5,086 bases of DNA, taken from the NCBI GenBank assembly GCA_013695885.1, contig JACCZP010000412.1, positions 1-5,086 on the forward strand, written 5' to 3'. The stretch comes from Thermoleophilaceae bacterium (GTDB lineage: Bacteria; Actinomycetota; Thermoleophilia; Solirubrobacterales; Thermoleophilaceae). A program made the position numbers and the translations under genes. Below are positions 1-4,797 of the stretch, piece by piece. Every line of letters begins with the position of its first letter. The stretch's first letter is position 1. The notes under the pieces were generated by a model. That model was given only the letters and a program-made list of their open reading frames with translations, did not search any database and had not been told where the DNA came from.

Positions 1-265
1 GATGGAGGTCGCCGTTCGAGGCGAGGCCCTCGACGGTGCGCACCTCGGAGCCGTCGGCCTGGACGGTGAGGATCGTGCAGCTCTTCACGGCCTCGCCGTC
101 GAGCTGGACGGTGCAGGCGCCGCAGTTCGAGGAGTCGCAGCCCACGTGCGTCCCGGTCAGCCCGAGCGTCTCGCGCAGGAAGTGGACGAGCAGGAGGCGC
201 GGCTCGACGCGGCGCTCGAACGCCTCGCCGTTGACGCTCACGCGCACGGGAACCTCTGGATTCAT
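1..265 (-). CDS. [2Fe-2S] small subunit of a molybdenum hydroxylase (CoxS/xanthine dehydrogenase type), partial
   Basis: Reading from the ATG at 265-263, 88 residues are present before the window edge; the family is usually about 150-170 residues, so the C-terminal half lies outside. The visible part is the plant-type ferredoxin domain. Cysteines C43, C48, C51 and C63 form the C-x4-C-x2-C-x11-C pattern, in the context [18 protein letters not shown]. In this family the domain passes electrons from the molybdenum cofactor subunit to FAD; the second, four-helix [2Fe-2S] domain would follow. Substrates range from CO to purines, aldehydes and aromatics, and this fragment does not distinguish them, so no symbol is given. 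A GGGGAGG/GAGG-rich stretch just upstream of the ATG serves as ribosome binding site. The molybdenum and FAD subunits would be expected next, off the left edge. These enzymes use Mo, not Ni, so a link to the nickel genes alongside is not implied. Confidence 0.93.
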   Translation of the reverse strand, partial: MNPEVPVRVSVNGEAFERRVEPRLLLVHFLRETLGLTGTHVGCDSSNCGACTVQLDGEAVKSCTILTVQADGSEVRTVEGLASNGDLH

Positions 266-478
266 TCCTCGCCTCCCCAGGCAGGGTGTAGGGGACTATC
301 GACGGTCGATCCTAACCAACCTCGGGAGGCTCAAGGAGGCCCCTGGCGGCGTTGATTCGCACTTCCCGTGGGCTGTCGCGCCAGGTTGGACGGACGTTCG
401 AGCTCGTCGCGTCACGGGCGCTGCTCCTTCGGTGCTCGGCGCGGCGGGGCCGGCGGAGCGCCGAAAGGCCGCCTTCGC
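266..478. other. Intergenic region between the [2Fe-2S] subunit gene and the His-rich gene
   Basis: I see no gene here. The left part should contain the promoter of the leftward [2Fe-2S] subunit gene. The right part is the 3' flank of the leftward His-rich gene. It holds a 7-bp inverted repeat TCGGCGC (436-442) / GCGCCGA (458-464) with a 15-base GC-rich loop. This could act as a terminator for the His-rich gene, but there is no T-rich tract and such repeats are frequent in DNA this GC-rich. Confidence 0.5.
298..314 (-). promoter_or_regulatory. Palindrome next to a possible -10 box upstream of the [2Fe-2S] subunit gene
   Basis: A perfect 13-bp palindrome, ATCGAC-G-GTCGAT (298-310), lies 33 bp upstream of the start codon. 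It abuts a possible minus-strand -10 hexamer TAGGAT (314-309). No -35 at good spacing was found; the best, TTGAGC at 334-329, is only 14 bp away. It could be an operator for the molybdenum hydroxylase genes. Support is only symmetry and position. Confidence 0.25.
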
Positions 479-676
479 TCAGTGGTCGTGCTCGTGGTCT
501 TCCTCGAGCCCGCTCTCGTGCACGTGTGTGTGGGCGTGCTCCTCGCCGTCGTGCCCGTGCCCGTGCTCGTGCTCGGTGTGCTCGTGGTCGTGCTCGGTGT
601 GGACGTGGGAATGCTCCTCGCCGTCGTGCTCGTGGCGATGGGCGTGTGGCGTCTCGTGATCGTGCTCCTGGGCCAT
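479..676 (-). CDS. Small histidine-rich protein, probable nickel/metal-binding
   Basis: The ATG at 676-674 gives 65 residues; the stop is TGA at 481-479. The ribosome binding site GAGAAGGAAG sits about 7 bases upstream and decides this start over an in-frame ATG at 721-719, which would add 15 residues and has no good binding site. The protein has 23 His, 15 Glu, 6 Asp and no Cys, with alternating HxH runs throughout. No signal peptide or membrane segment is visible, so it is probably cytoplasmic. It shows no catalytic domain. By analogy with polyhistidine proteins such as Hpn of Helicobacter and the His-rich tails of hydrogenase/urease accessory proteins, it would bind divalent metals, Ni2+ most likely, for storage, buffering or delivery. 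The neighbours support this: it diverges from a Nur-like regulator that is followed by a CbiMNQO-type transporter. Residues 16-40 and 41-65 are two 25-residue repeat units. I cannot name a family for it; zinc, copper or cobalt binding remain possible. Confidence 0.75.
   Translation of the reverse strand: MAQEHDHETPHAHRHEHDGEEHSHVHTEHDHEHTEHEHGHGHDGEEHAHTHVHESGLEEDHEHDH
538..629 (-). repeat. Two 25-codon tandem units within the His-rich gene
   Basis: A 17-base sequence, GCTCCTCGCCGTCGTGC on the plus strand, occurs at 538-554 and at 613-629. The offset is exactly 75 bases, or 25 codons. In the protein the units are residues 16-40 and 41-65, each opening with HDGEEH at its second residue; 12 of 25 positions are identical, 8 of them His. 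The second unit ends at the C-terminus. A shorter 13-base repeat (567-579 and 588-600, 21 bases apart) lies inside the region. The pattern indicates growth of the gene by tandem duplication. Confidence 0.7.
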
Positions 677-853
677 GTCTAGCTTCCTTCTCGCCGGGAA
701 TGTCGCCTCGACGTTAGCCATCGTGCTCGGACGCCGGAAGGGTCCGTGCACGACCGCGGCTGGCGGCCCGCTGCGGATGTCCCGTCCGTCCGTGGTGTAC
801 GTTCCGAGGCCCACCGCACGTTCCGTCGGGGAGCGAAGAACGGGGCCACTCGA
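677..853. promoter_or_regulatory. Divergent intergenic region of the His-rich gene and the Fur-family gene
   Basis: This 177-bp region must hold both divergent promoters. Leftward, TAACGT (716-711) is a possible -10, with TTCCGG (739-734) at 17 bp as a poor -35. Rightward, TACGTT (798-803) is a possible -10 for the regulator gene, without a convincing -35. The octamer ACGTTCCG occurs twice in direct orientation (799-806 and 818-825), 19 bp or about two helical turns apart, and could be an operator. A small inverted repeat GTCG-N3-CGAC lies at 702-712. I found no good copy of the Nur-like box seen upstream of cbiM. Confidence 0.35.
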
Positions 854-1324
854 ATGACTGTCTCGCACCGCAGGGCGCCACTGCTCGTCGACGACGTCGA
901 GTCCGCGCTGGCGATCCTCCGGCGTCACGGGCTGCGCGCCTCCGCCGCCCGGCGGGTGGTCCTCGAGAGCCTCTTCGCCGCCGAGGGGCCGATATCAGCC
1001 GAGGCACTCGCCGACGGGCTGCCCGGCCGCGTCCCCCGATCGGACCTCGCGTCCGTCTACCGCAATCTCGAGGTCCTCGAGCAGCTCGGGATCGTCCGCC
1101 ATGTCCACCTCGGCCACGGGCCCGGGCTCTACACCCTCGCGGGGACGGCGGAGGAGTACCTCGTGTGCGAGTCGTGCCACGTCGTCCGCACGGTGGCGCC
1201 CTCGACGCTCGCCGGGGTACGGGATGCCGTCCGGGAGGCCTCCGGCTACCAGGCCGGCTTCGACCACTTCCCGATCGTCGGCCTCTGCCCGGGGTGCGCG
1301 GCCCGACGCAGTCACGGTGAGTGA
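854..1324 (+). CDS. Fur-family metal-responsive regulator, Nur-like
   Basis: 156 residues, the usual Fur length. The N-terminal winged helix covers about 15-83, with the recognition region SDLASVYRNLEVLEQLG at 63-79. The C-terminal dimerisation domain carries two CxxC pairs, C105/C108 and C145/C148, which in the family bind structural zinc. The hinge reads HVHLGHG (83-89), close to AHLGHG in Streptomyces Nur as I recall it. H83, H85 and H138 (in FDHFPIVGLC) align with the Nur nickel ligands H70, H72 and H126. The HHHIH stretch of Nur is replaced by GTAEEY (97-102), and Nur H33 by G45, so the second metal site is absent. I infer a nickel-sensing repressor; Zur- or Fur-like sensing is possible but less likely. 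Start choice: ATG at 854 matches normal Fur N-termini, though only a GGGG run lies 8 bases upstream; an in-frame ATG at 746 would add 36 atypical residues. The gene diverges from the His-rich gene and precedes the transporter operon. Confidence 0.9.
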   Translation: MTVSHRRAPLLVDDVESALAILRRHGLRASAARRVVLESLFAAEGPISAEALADGLPGRVPRSDLASVYRNLEVLEQLGIVRHVHLGHGPGLYTLAGTAEEYLVCESCHVVRTVAPSTLAGVRDAVREASGYQAGFDHFPIVGLCPGCAARRSHGE

Positions 1325-1347
1325 CCCGAGTCGAGCGCAGTTCTCTC

Positions 1348-1376
1348 TTGCAACAAGGTCGCAGGAACGTTAGGGT
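1348..1376 (+). promoter_or_regulatory. Promoter of the cbiMNQO operon overlapped by a Nur-box-like operator
   Basis: TTGCAA (1348-1353) and TAGGGT (1371-1376) are exactly 17 bp apart and make a good -35/-10 pair for a housekeeping sigma factor. The same -35 forms the left half of TTGCAA-CAAGG-TCGCAG (1348-1364). The Streptomyces nickel-regulator box, as I recall it, is TTGCAA-N5-TTGCAA; the left half matches fully, the right half in four of six positions, and the spacer is identical. A regulator bound here would block RNA polymerase. An 8-bp palindrome GGTCGACC (1378-1385) lies at the likely transcription start. The gap from regulator to cbiM is 106 bp, too short for a full cobalamin riboswitch, and I saw no B12-box. 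Confidence 0.6.
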
Positions 1377-1430
1377 CGGTCGACCAGGGGCGAATGCCGC
1401 CCGCCGACTCCGACGACGAGAGGATCGCGA

Positions 1431-2138
1431 ATGCCCGACCTCCTGCTGGCCCTGCACATACCGGACGGCTTCCTCAGCGGCGGCATCGCGCTGGTCACCG
1501 CCATCCTCGCGATCGCCGCGGTGGGCTGGGGCCTCCGCGTGGCCGACCGCGACCTCGACGAGGCCAAGGTCCCGCTGCTGGGGGTCCTCGCCGCGTTCAT
1601 CTTCGCCGCGCAGATGCTGAACTTCCCGGTGGCGGGAGGCACGAGTGGCCACTTTCTGGGAGCGACGCTCGCCGCGGTTCTGCTCGGCCCCTGGCTCGCC
1701 TGCCTGGTGATGACGGTCGTGATCGCGACCCAGGCGTTCGCGTTCGCCGACGGCGGCATCACCGCGCTCGGCGCGAACGTTCTCAACATGGGCGTGCTGG
1801 GAGCGCTGCTCGCGGGGGTCGCCCTCGGTGCGGCGGTCAAGGCGTTCTCGCCGGGTCGAGGAGCATTCCTCGCGCTCGTCGCTGTCGTCTCCTGGCTCGC
1901 CGTGATGGTCGGGGCGGCGGCCACCAGCGTGGAGCTCGCGCTGTCGGGCACAGTGCCGCTCACCTCCGCGCTGGTGGCCATGCTCGGCGTCCACGCGTTG
2001 ATCGGCATCGGCGAGGCGGTGATCACCGTCGGAGCGGTGAGCGCGGTGCTCGCCGCACGGCCCGACCTCGTGGCCCTCGGCCGCTTCGAGCCCGCGAGCG
2101 GCACCCCGGACGTCGCGGCAGCGGGAGGGACGGCCTGA
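1431..2138 (+). CDS. cbiM: CbiM/NikM-type substrate-binding membrane subunit of a nickel/cobalt ECF transporter
   Basis: 235 residues with several hydrophobic helices. CbiM/NikM is the metal-binding S component that works with CbiN, CbiQ and CbiO in the cytoplasmic membrane. Family signatures are visible: HIPDGFLS near the N-terminus, FPVAGGTSGH (65-74), ITALGANVLNMG (110-121) and GVHALIGIGEAVIT (186-199). H9 and H74 correspond to His2 and His67 of NikM2, the metal ligands, with the same separation. The start is supported by GAGAGGA (1418-1424) six bases before the ATG. The oddity is the sequence MPDLLLAL before H9: the family usually begins directly Met-His, and the N-terminal amine of Met1 is itself a nickel ligand. 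The codon before H9 is CTG, a possible but unsupported alternative start. Seven extra residues are too few for the cleaved signal peptide seen in some CbiM proteins. Metal specificity cannot be read from the sequence; the regulator and operator suggest nickel. Confidence 0.95.
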   Translation: MPDLLLALHIPDGFLSGGIALVTAILAIAAVGWGLRVADRDLDEAKVPLLGVLAAFIFAAQMLNFPVAGGTSGHFLGATLAAVLLGPWLACLVMTVVIATQAFAFADGGITALGANVLNMGVLGALLAGVALGAAVKAFSPGRGAFLALVAVVSWLAVMVGAAATSVELALSGTVPLTSALVAMLGVHALIGIGEAVITVGAVSAVLAARPDLVALGRFEPASGTPDVAAAGGTA

Positions 2139-2139
2139 C

Positions 2140-2475
2140 ATGAAGACCACCGTTCTCGTCGCGGTCGGGCTGGCCCTCGCCGTGGGGCTCGCCACCGCCG
2201 TCTCGCCGTTCGCCTCCGGGTCTCCGGACGGCCTCGAGAAGGTCGCCGAGGATCAGGGCTTCCTGGATCGGGGTGGTCTGCACGCGGTTCAGGAGGGCTC
2301 GCCCATCCCCGACTACGCGTTCCCCGGCATCGAGAACGAGTTCCTCGCCACGGGACTCGCCGGCTTCGTCGGGACGCTCGTGGTGTTCGCGCTCGGGTAC
2401 CTGGTCGCCCTTGGGCTCACTCGCCTGCGCGGTCCGCGGGAAACGCGGACCGGGAGGCAGGGCACTCCGGCCTGA
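2140..2475 (+). CDS. cbiN: CbiN/NikN-like PDGLE-domain subunit of the metal ECF transporter
   Basis: 111 residues with two predicted membrane helices (about 4-21 and 71-94) and an extracytoplasmic loop between them, the usual topology of CbiN/NikN. The loop opens with the diagnostic PDGLE (29-33) and ends with PIPDYAFPG (55-63). In this transporter group the N subunit assists loading of metal into the M subunit. The ATG begins one base after the cbiM stop; GGAGGGA in the last cbiM codons is its ribosome binding site, so translation should be coupled. The C-terminal 17 residues after the second helix are basic and cytoplasmic. Two stem-loops, 2430-2452 and 2465-2483, lie at the 3' end. Both the separate cbiN gene and a PDGLE domain fused to CbiM are known arrangements; here it is separate. 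Confidence 0.9.
   Translation: MKTTVLVAVGLALAVGLATAVSPFASGSPDGLEKVAEDQGFLDRGGLHAVQEGSPIPDYAFPGIENEFLATGLAGFVGTLVVFALGYLVALGLTRLRGPRETRTGRQGTPA
2430..2452 (+). other. Stem-loop near the 3' end of cbiN
   Basis: The perfect 9-bp inverted repeat CGGTCCGCG (2430-2438) / CGCGGACCG (2444-2452) encloses the 5-base loop GGAAA. It lies within the basic C-terminal codons of cbiN. There is no T-tract, so intrinsic termination is unlikely. It may influence mRNA stability or the ratio of subunits. The function is inferred only from structure. Confidence 0.5.
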
Positions 2476-2485
2476 GCCCGGAGGG
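2465..2485 (+). promoter_or_regulatory. Hairpin covering the cbiQ ribosome binding site
   Basis: CTCCGG (2465-2470) pairs with CCGGAG (2478-2483). The 7-base loop contains the cbiN stop codon (2473-2475). The right arm includes most of GGAGGG (2480-2485), the only credible ribosome binding site for the GTG start of cbiQ at 2497. A ribosome finishing cbiN would open the hairpin, so cbiQ translation is probably coupled to cbiN. The stem is short but GC-rich. Confidence 0.5.
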
Positions 2486-2496
2486 CCCGTCCCGCC

Positions 2497-3279
2497 GTGG
2501 GCGGACTCTGCAACCACTCGCTCGAGCTCACGGGGCTCGCGGGCAACCCCGCGAGCCCCGTGCATCGCCTCGACCCGCGCGCGAAGATCGTCGGCCTGGT
2601 GTCGATCACGATCGTCGCCGTGTCCACGCCGCCGCGCCACTGGCCGGTGTACGTGGCCTGCGCCACCGCGCTCGCCGCCGTCGCGATGCTGGGGCGGGTG
2701 GGCGTCGGGGACATATGGCGTCGGACGCGGGTGGTCCTGCCGCTCATCCTCTTCGTGGCGATCTTCGTCCCGTTCCTGCGCACCGGTGGTGCCGTCTACG
2801 ACCTCGGGCCGATCAAGGTGCACGAAGCCGGGCTCCTGGTGCTGGCGGCGGTCGCGGCCAAGGCGACGATCGGCACGCTGAGCGCCGTCCTGCTGGGCAC
2901 CACCACCACGTTCCCCGCGGTGCTCCATGGCCTCGAGGCCATGCGCCTGCCCCGCACCTTCGTCCTGATCGCGGCGTTCATGTACCGCTACCTCTTCGTG
3001 ATCGTCGAGGAGGTCGCGCGTATGCGCCAGGCGCTCGCGTCTCGCGGGTACCGTCCGCGCAACGCGCTCCAGGCCGGCGCCCTGGGACGTGTCGCGACCG
3101 CCCTCTTCCTGCGCAGCTACAGCCGCGGGGAGCGCGTCTACCTGGCGATGCTCTCGCGGGGCTACCGGGGCGCGATGCCGCAGGCGGTCCCCCTCTCGCT
3201 CGGGCGCGCCGACATCGTGTTCGTCGCCGTGGTGCTCGCCTCGCTCGTGCCCCTGCGGCTGCTCGCGGAGCTCGCGTGA
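2497..3279 (+). CDS. cbiQ: CbiQ transmembrane coupling (T) subunit of the metal ECF transporter
   Basis: 260 residues, normal for CbiQ. It is the membrane protein that links the ATPase to the CbiM/CbiN pair. SPVHRLDPRAK (20-30) precedes the first hydrophobic segments (about 32-44 and 48-66), followed by others near 79-95, 110-128 and a last one at 238-257. The two cytoplasmic coupling motifs that touch the ATPase are visible as ASRGYRP (181-187) and LSRGYRG (219-225), with the surrounding RMRQAL and RGERVYLAM. The start is GTG at 2497, 11 bases after GGAGGG. It is preferred over an in-frame GTG at 2560 because the SPVHRLDPR region is normally inside the protein. The 3' end overlaps cbiO by four bases (GTGA). 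A 34-base perfect hairpin lies in codons 11-22. Confidence 0.94.
   Translation: MGGLCNHSLELTGLAGNPASPVHRLDPRAKIVGLVSITIVAVSTPPRHWPVYVACATALAAVAMLGRVGVGDIWRRTRVVLPLILFVAIFVPFLRTGGAVYDLGPIKVHEAGLLVLAAVAAKATIGTLSAVLLGTTTTFPAVLHGLEAMRLPRTFVLIAAFMYRYLFVIVEEVARMRQALASRGYRPRNALQAGALGRVATALFLRSYSRGERVYLAMLSRGYRGAMPQAVPLSLGRADIVFVAVVLASLVPLRLLAELA
2529..2562 (+). other. Long perfect hairpin in the first codons of cbiQ
   Basis: CACGGGGCTCGCGGG (2529-2543) and CCCGCGAGCCCCGTG (2548-2562) are perfectly complementary over 15 bp with the tetraloop CAAC. The repeat begins 32 bases after the cbiQ start codon. No T-tract follows, so it is not a classical terminator. In an RNA it would be very stable and could slow ribosomes, pause polymerase or set a processing site between cbiMN and cbiQO. 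It could instead be a DNA-level element. It encodes part of LTGLAGNPASPV without breaking the frame. Confidence 0.65.
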
Positions 3280-4061
3280 GCTGCGCCGTCCACGCGAGCG
3301 GCCTGCGCTACGACTACCCGAGCGGCCACCCCGCGCTGCGCGGCGTCGACCTGCACGTCGAGCACGGCGAGCGGGTCGCGGTGCTCGGCCCCAACGGCGC
3401 CGGGAAGACCACGTTGATGCTCCACCTGAACGGGCTGATGCTCGGCGAGGGGGCGCTCGAGGTCGCGGGCCTCGAGGTCTCCTCGGGCACCCTTCACGAC
3501 CTCCGCATCCGGGTCGGCGTGGTCTTCCAGGATCCCGACGACCAGCTCTTCATGCCCACCGTTCGGGAGGACGTCGCGTTCGGCCCGCTCAACATGGGCC
3601 TCGACCGTCCGGCGGTCGACGAGCGGGTGCGCGAGGCGCTCGCGGCCGTGCGCATGGCTCACGTGATCGACCGTGCGCCCTACCAGCTCTCGATGGGCGA
3701 GCGACGCCGGGTCGCCCTCGCCACGGTCCTCGCCATGCGACCGCGGCTGCTCGTGCTCGACGAGCCGTCCGCGAACCTCGATCCGCGCGCACGGCGGGGC
3801 CTCCTCGACATCCTCGAGCCGATCGAGCGGACCATGCTGTTCACCACGCACGACCTTCCGCTGGCCGCGGAGCTGTGCGAGCGAGCGGTGATCCTGGCCG
3901 CCGGTCGAGTGGTGGCCGACGGCCCGACCGCCGAGGTGCTCGCCGACAGCGCCCTGCTCGCCGCGCACGATCTCGAGCTGCCGGCCGGGTTCGACCTCTC
4001 AGGCGTAGCCCTGCGTCCGCGACCCGAAGGCGGGGCGGCGGCTCTCGCGGCCCGTTCTTGA
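3276..4061 (+). CDS. cbiO: CbiO ATP-binding subunit of the metal ECF transporter
   Basis: 261 residues from the GTG at 3276, which overlaps the cbiQ stop as GTGA; this start places the usual short strand (AVHASGLRYDYPSG) before the ATPase core. All ABC motifs are present: Walker A GPNGAGKTT (38-46), Q-loop VFQDPDDQLF with Q85, signature LSMGERRRVALA (138-149), Walker B LLVLDEPSANLDP (158-170) and switch histidine H192 in TTHD. The DPDDQLF segment is typical of ECF-type ATPases that power vitamin and metal uptake. The signature has Met in place of the common Gly or His (LSMGE for LSGGE), a mild variant that should still be active. It would act as a homodimer on the cytoplasmic face of CbiQ. 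It is the last gene of the operon. In the 70 bp after the stop I see no clear terminator. Confidence 0.95.
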   Translation: MSCAVHASGLRYDYPSGHPALRGVDLHVEHGERVAVLGPNGAGKTTLMLHLNGLMLGEGALEVAGLEVSSGTLHDLRIRVGVVFQDPDDQLFMPTVREDVAFGPLNMGLDRPAVDERVREALAAVRMAHVIDRAPYQLSMGERRRVALATVLAMRPRLLVLDEPSANLDPRARRGLLDILEPIERTMLFTTHDLPLAAELCERAVILAAGRVVADGPTAEVLADSALLAAHDLELPAGFDLSGVALRPRPEGGAAALAARS

Positions 4062-4096
4062 GGCGCACCCCCGCGCTGCGTACACCGGCGGCTCGG

Positions 4097-4134
4097 TCGA
4101 GCTCGCCACAGCTCATGGTACGGTCGCTACCATG
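4097..4134 (+). promoter_or_regulatory. Leaderless promoter and overlapping palindromic operator of the antitoxin gene
   Basis: A perfect inverted repeat CATGGTA-N7-TACCATG (4114-4134) ends on the ATG start codon of the antitoxin gene (4132-4134). Inside it TACGGT (4119-4124) makes a good -10 box, which places transcription start at or very near the ATG. TCGAGC (4097-4102) at 16 bp is a moderate -35. No ribosome binding site precedes the ATG, consistent with a leaderless mRNA. Antitoxins of this family usually repress their own promoter, and this repeat is the obvious site. Confidence 0.6.
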
Positions 4135-4380
4135 CGAACGACCATCGATCCCGCGGGACGCGTCGTCATCCCCAAGGAGATCCGCCGCAGCCTGGAGCTC
4201 AAGGGCACGGAGGAGGTCGAGGTGGTCGAGGAGGAGGGGTCCATCCGCATCAGCCTCCCTACGCGCCACGTCGACCTCGTCGAGGGCCCCGACGGAATCC
4301 TCATCGCGGACCCCGGGGCGGGACTCCCTGGCTGTGATGTCGACGAGGTGCGGACTCTGCTCGAGCGCGTGCGCCGTTGA
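4132..4380 (+). CDS. vapB: AbrB/MazE-type (VapB) antitoxin
   Basis: 82 residues. The N-terminal swapped-hairpin AbrB DNA-binding domain covers about 1-45, with the typical opening MRTTIDPAGRVVIPKEIRR and the acidic VEVVEEEGSIRI strand. The C-terminal part (about 70-82, DEVRTLLERVRR) resembles the helix that such antitoxins insert into the PIN toxin. It would neutralise a VapC ribonuclease and repress its own promoter. The reading frame is intact and overlaps the following toxin remnant by four bases (TTGA). Since the toxin appears broken, the protein may now act only as a DNA-binding orphan. Translation probably begins on a leaderless transcript. Confidence 0.88.
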   Translation: MRTTIDPAGRVVIPKEIRRSLELKGTEEVEVVEEEGSIRISLPTRHVDLVEGPDGILIADPGAGLPGCDVDEVRTLLERVRR

Positions 4381-4765
4381 TCTCCCCGGACACCTCCGTC
4401 CTGATCGCCGGGTTCGTCCCGACTCACCCCTTTCACTCCCGGGCCGCAAGGCGACTCGGGGCGGTACGTCGTGACGGCAGGCTCGTGCGGTGCTCACGGC
4501 TCCGGGCGGTCCGTACCGAGCCGGGCCGGAGGCGGTGGTCGAGTACCTCGAGCAGTTCCTCGTGCGCCCGCCGGCCGCACTCTCCGGGTCGGCGTACGCC
4601 GACCACGTGCGCCGTCTGTCACGTCTGGCGCTGGTGGGCGGGGCGGTGTACGACGCTCTGATCGCGCTCACAGCCACCGATGCCGGCGCCACTCTGGTCA
4701 GTCTCGATCGTCGGGCTGCGCGAAGCTACCGCGCGTGCGGGGTCGAGGCCGAGCTTCTCAACTGA
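4377..4765 (+). pseudogene. vapC: PIN-domain (VapC) toxin, frameshifted remnant
   Basis: The toxin is split over two frames. From TTG at 4377, SPDTSVLIAGFVPTHPFHSR through VRRDGRLV matches the N-terminal half of a VapC with the first catalytic Asp (D5). At 4488-4489 the match jumps by two bases to VLTAPGGPYRAGPE and runs to the stop at 4763-4765, with the later acidic residues in VYDALIAL and SLDRRA. VapC relatives have about nine residues between DGRLV and VLTAP, containing the catalytic Glu in an ETY-like motif. Here only CG remains between two GTG codons, which fits a 25-base deletion between short GTG repeats. Both frame and active-site Glu are lost, so the protein should be non-functional. 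The size of the deletion is inferred from family knowledge; an assembly error is the alternative. The first frame alone continues to 4661 with unrelated sequence. Confidence 0.8.
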
Positions 4766-4797
4766 GCGAGCCTTCCTCCCCTCTCTAACCTCAGGGC
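4763..4797 (+). promoter_or_regulatory. Probable leaderless promoter of the DUF3105 gene
   Basis: TAACCT (4786-4791) fits a -10 box and lies six bases before the GTG start at 4798, so transcription would begin at or next to the start codon. TGAGCG (4763-4768), at 17 bp, is a weak -35 that overlaps the stop codon of the toxin remnant. No clear ribosome binding site precedes the GTG, only CAGGGC immediately upstream. Confidence 0.45.

Noticed and set aside
483..660. CRISPR-like or satellite repeat array
   Set aside because: The repetitiveness comes from His/Glu codons and an internal duplication in a coding frame; there are no regular repeat-spacer units.
368..682. Plus-strand reading frame with a long Val/Leu-rich stretch resembling a membrane protein
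   Set aside because: It is the antisense of the His/Glu/Asp-rich gene: reversed CAC/GAG/GAC codons read as Val and Leu. The minus-strand frame has a good ribosome binding site and a coherent His-rich product.
1..1324. Nickel-dependent carbon monoxide dehydrogenase locus, from a CoxS-like gene near nickel genes
   Set aside because: The [2Fe-2S] subunit belongs to the molybdenum-dependent hydroxylase family, so its closeness to nickel genes is no evidence for a Ni enzyme.
1325..1430. Cobalamin riboswitch upstream of cbiM
   Set aside because: Only 106 bases are available, about half the usual element, and no B12-box was found.
1394..2143. 249-residue frame overlapping cbiM, with AGGGG just upstream of its ATG
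   Set aside because: The product is Arg/Gly/Pro-rich low-complexity sequence typical of an out-of-frame reading of GC-rich coding DNA, and it covers the same bases as a clear cbiM.
714..2195. 493-residue minus-strand frame across the regulator and cbiM
   Set aside because: It is rich in Arg, Gly and Ser with no recognisable motif, and lies antisense to two well-supported genes.
4062..4113. Terminator after cbiO
   Set aside because: Only an 8-bp palindrome, CGAGCTCG (4098-4105), and loose GC-rich repeats are present, without a convincing stem followed by T residues.
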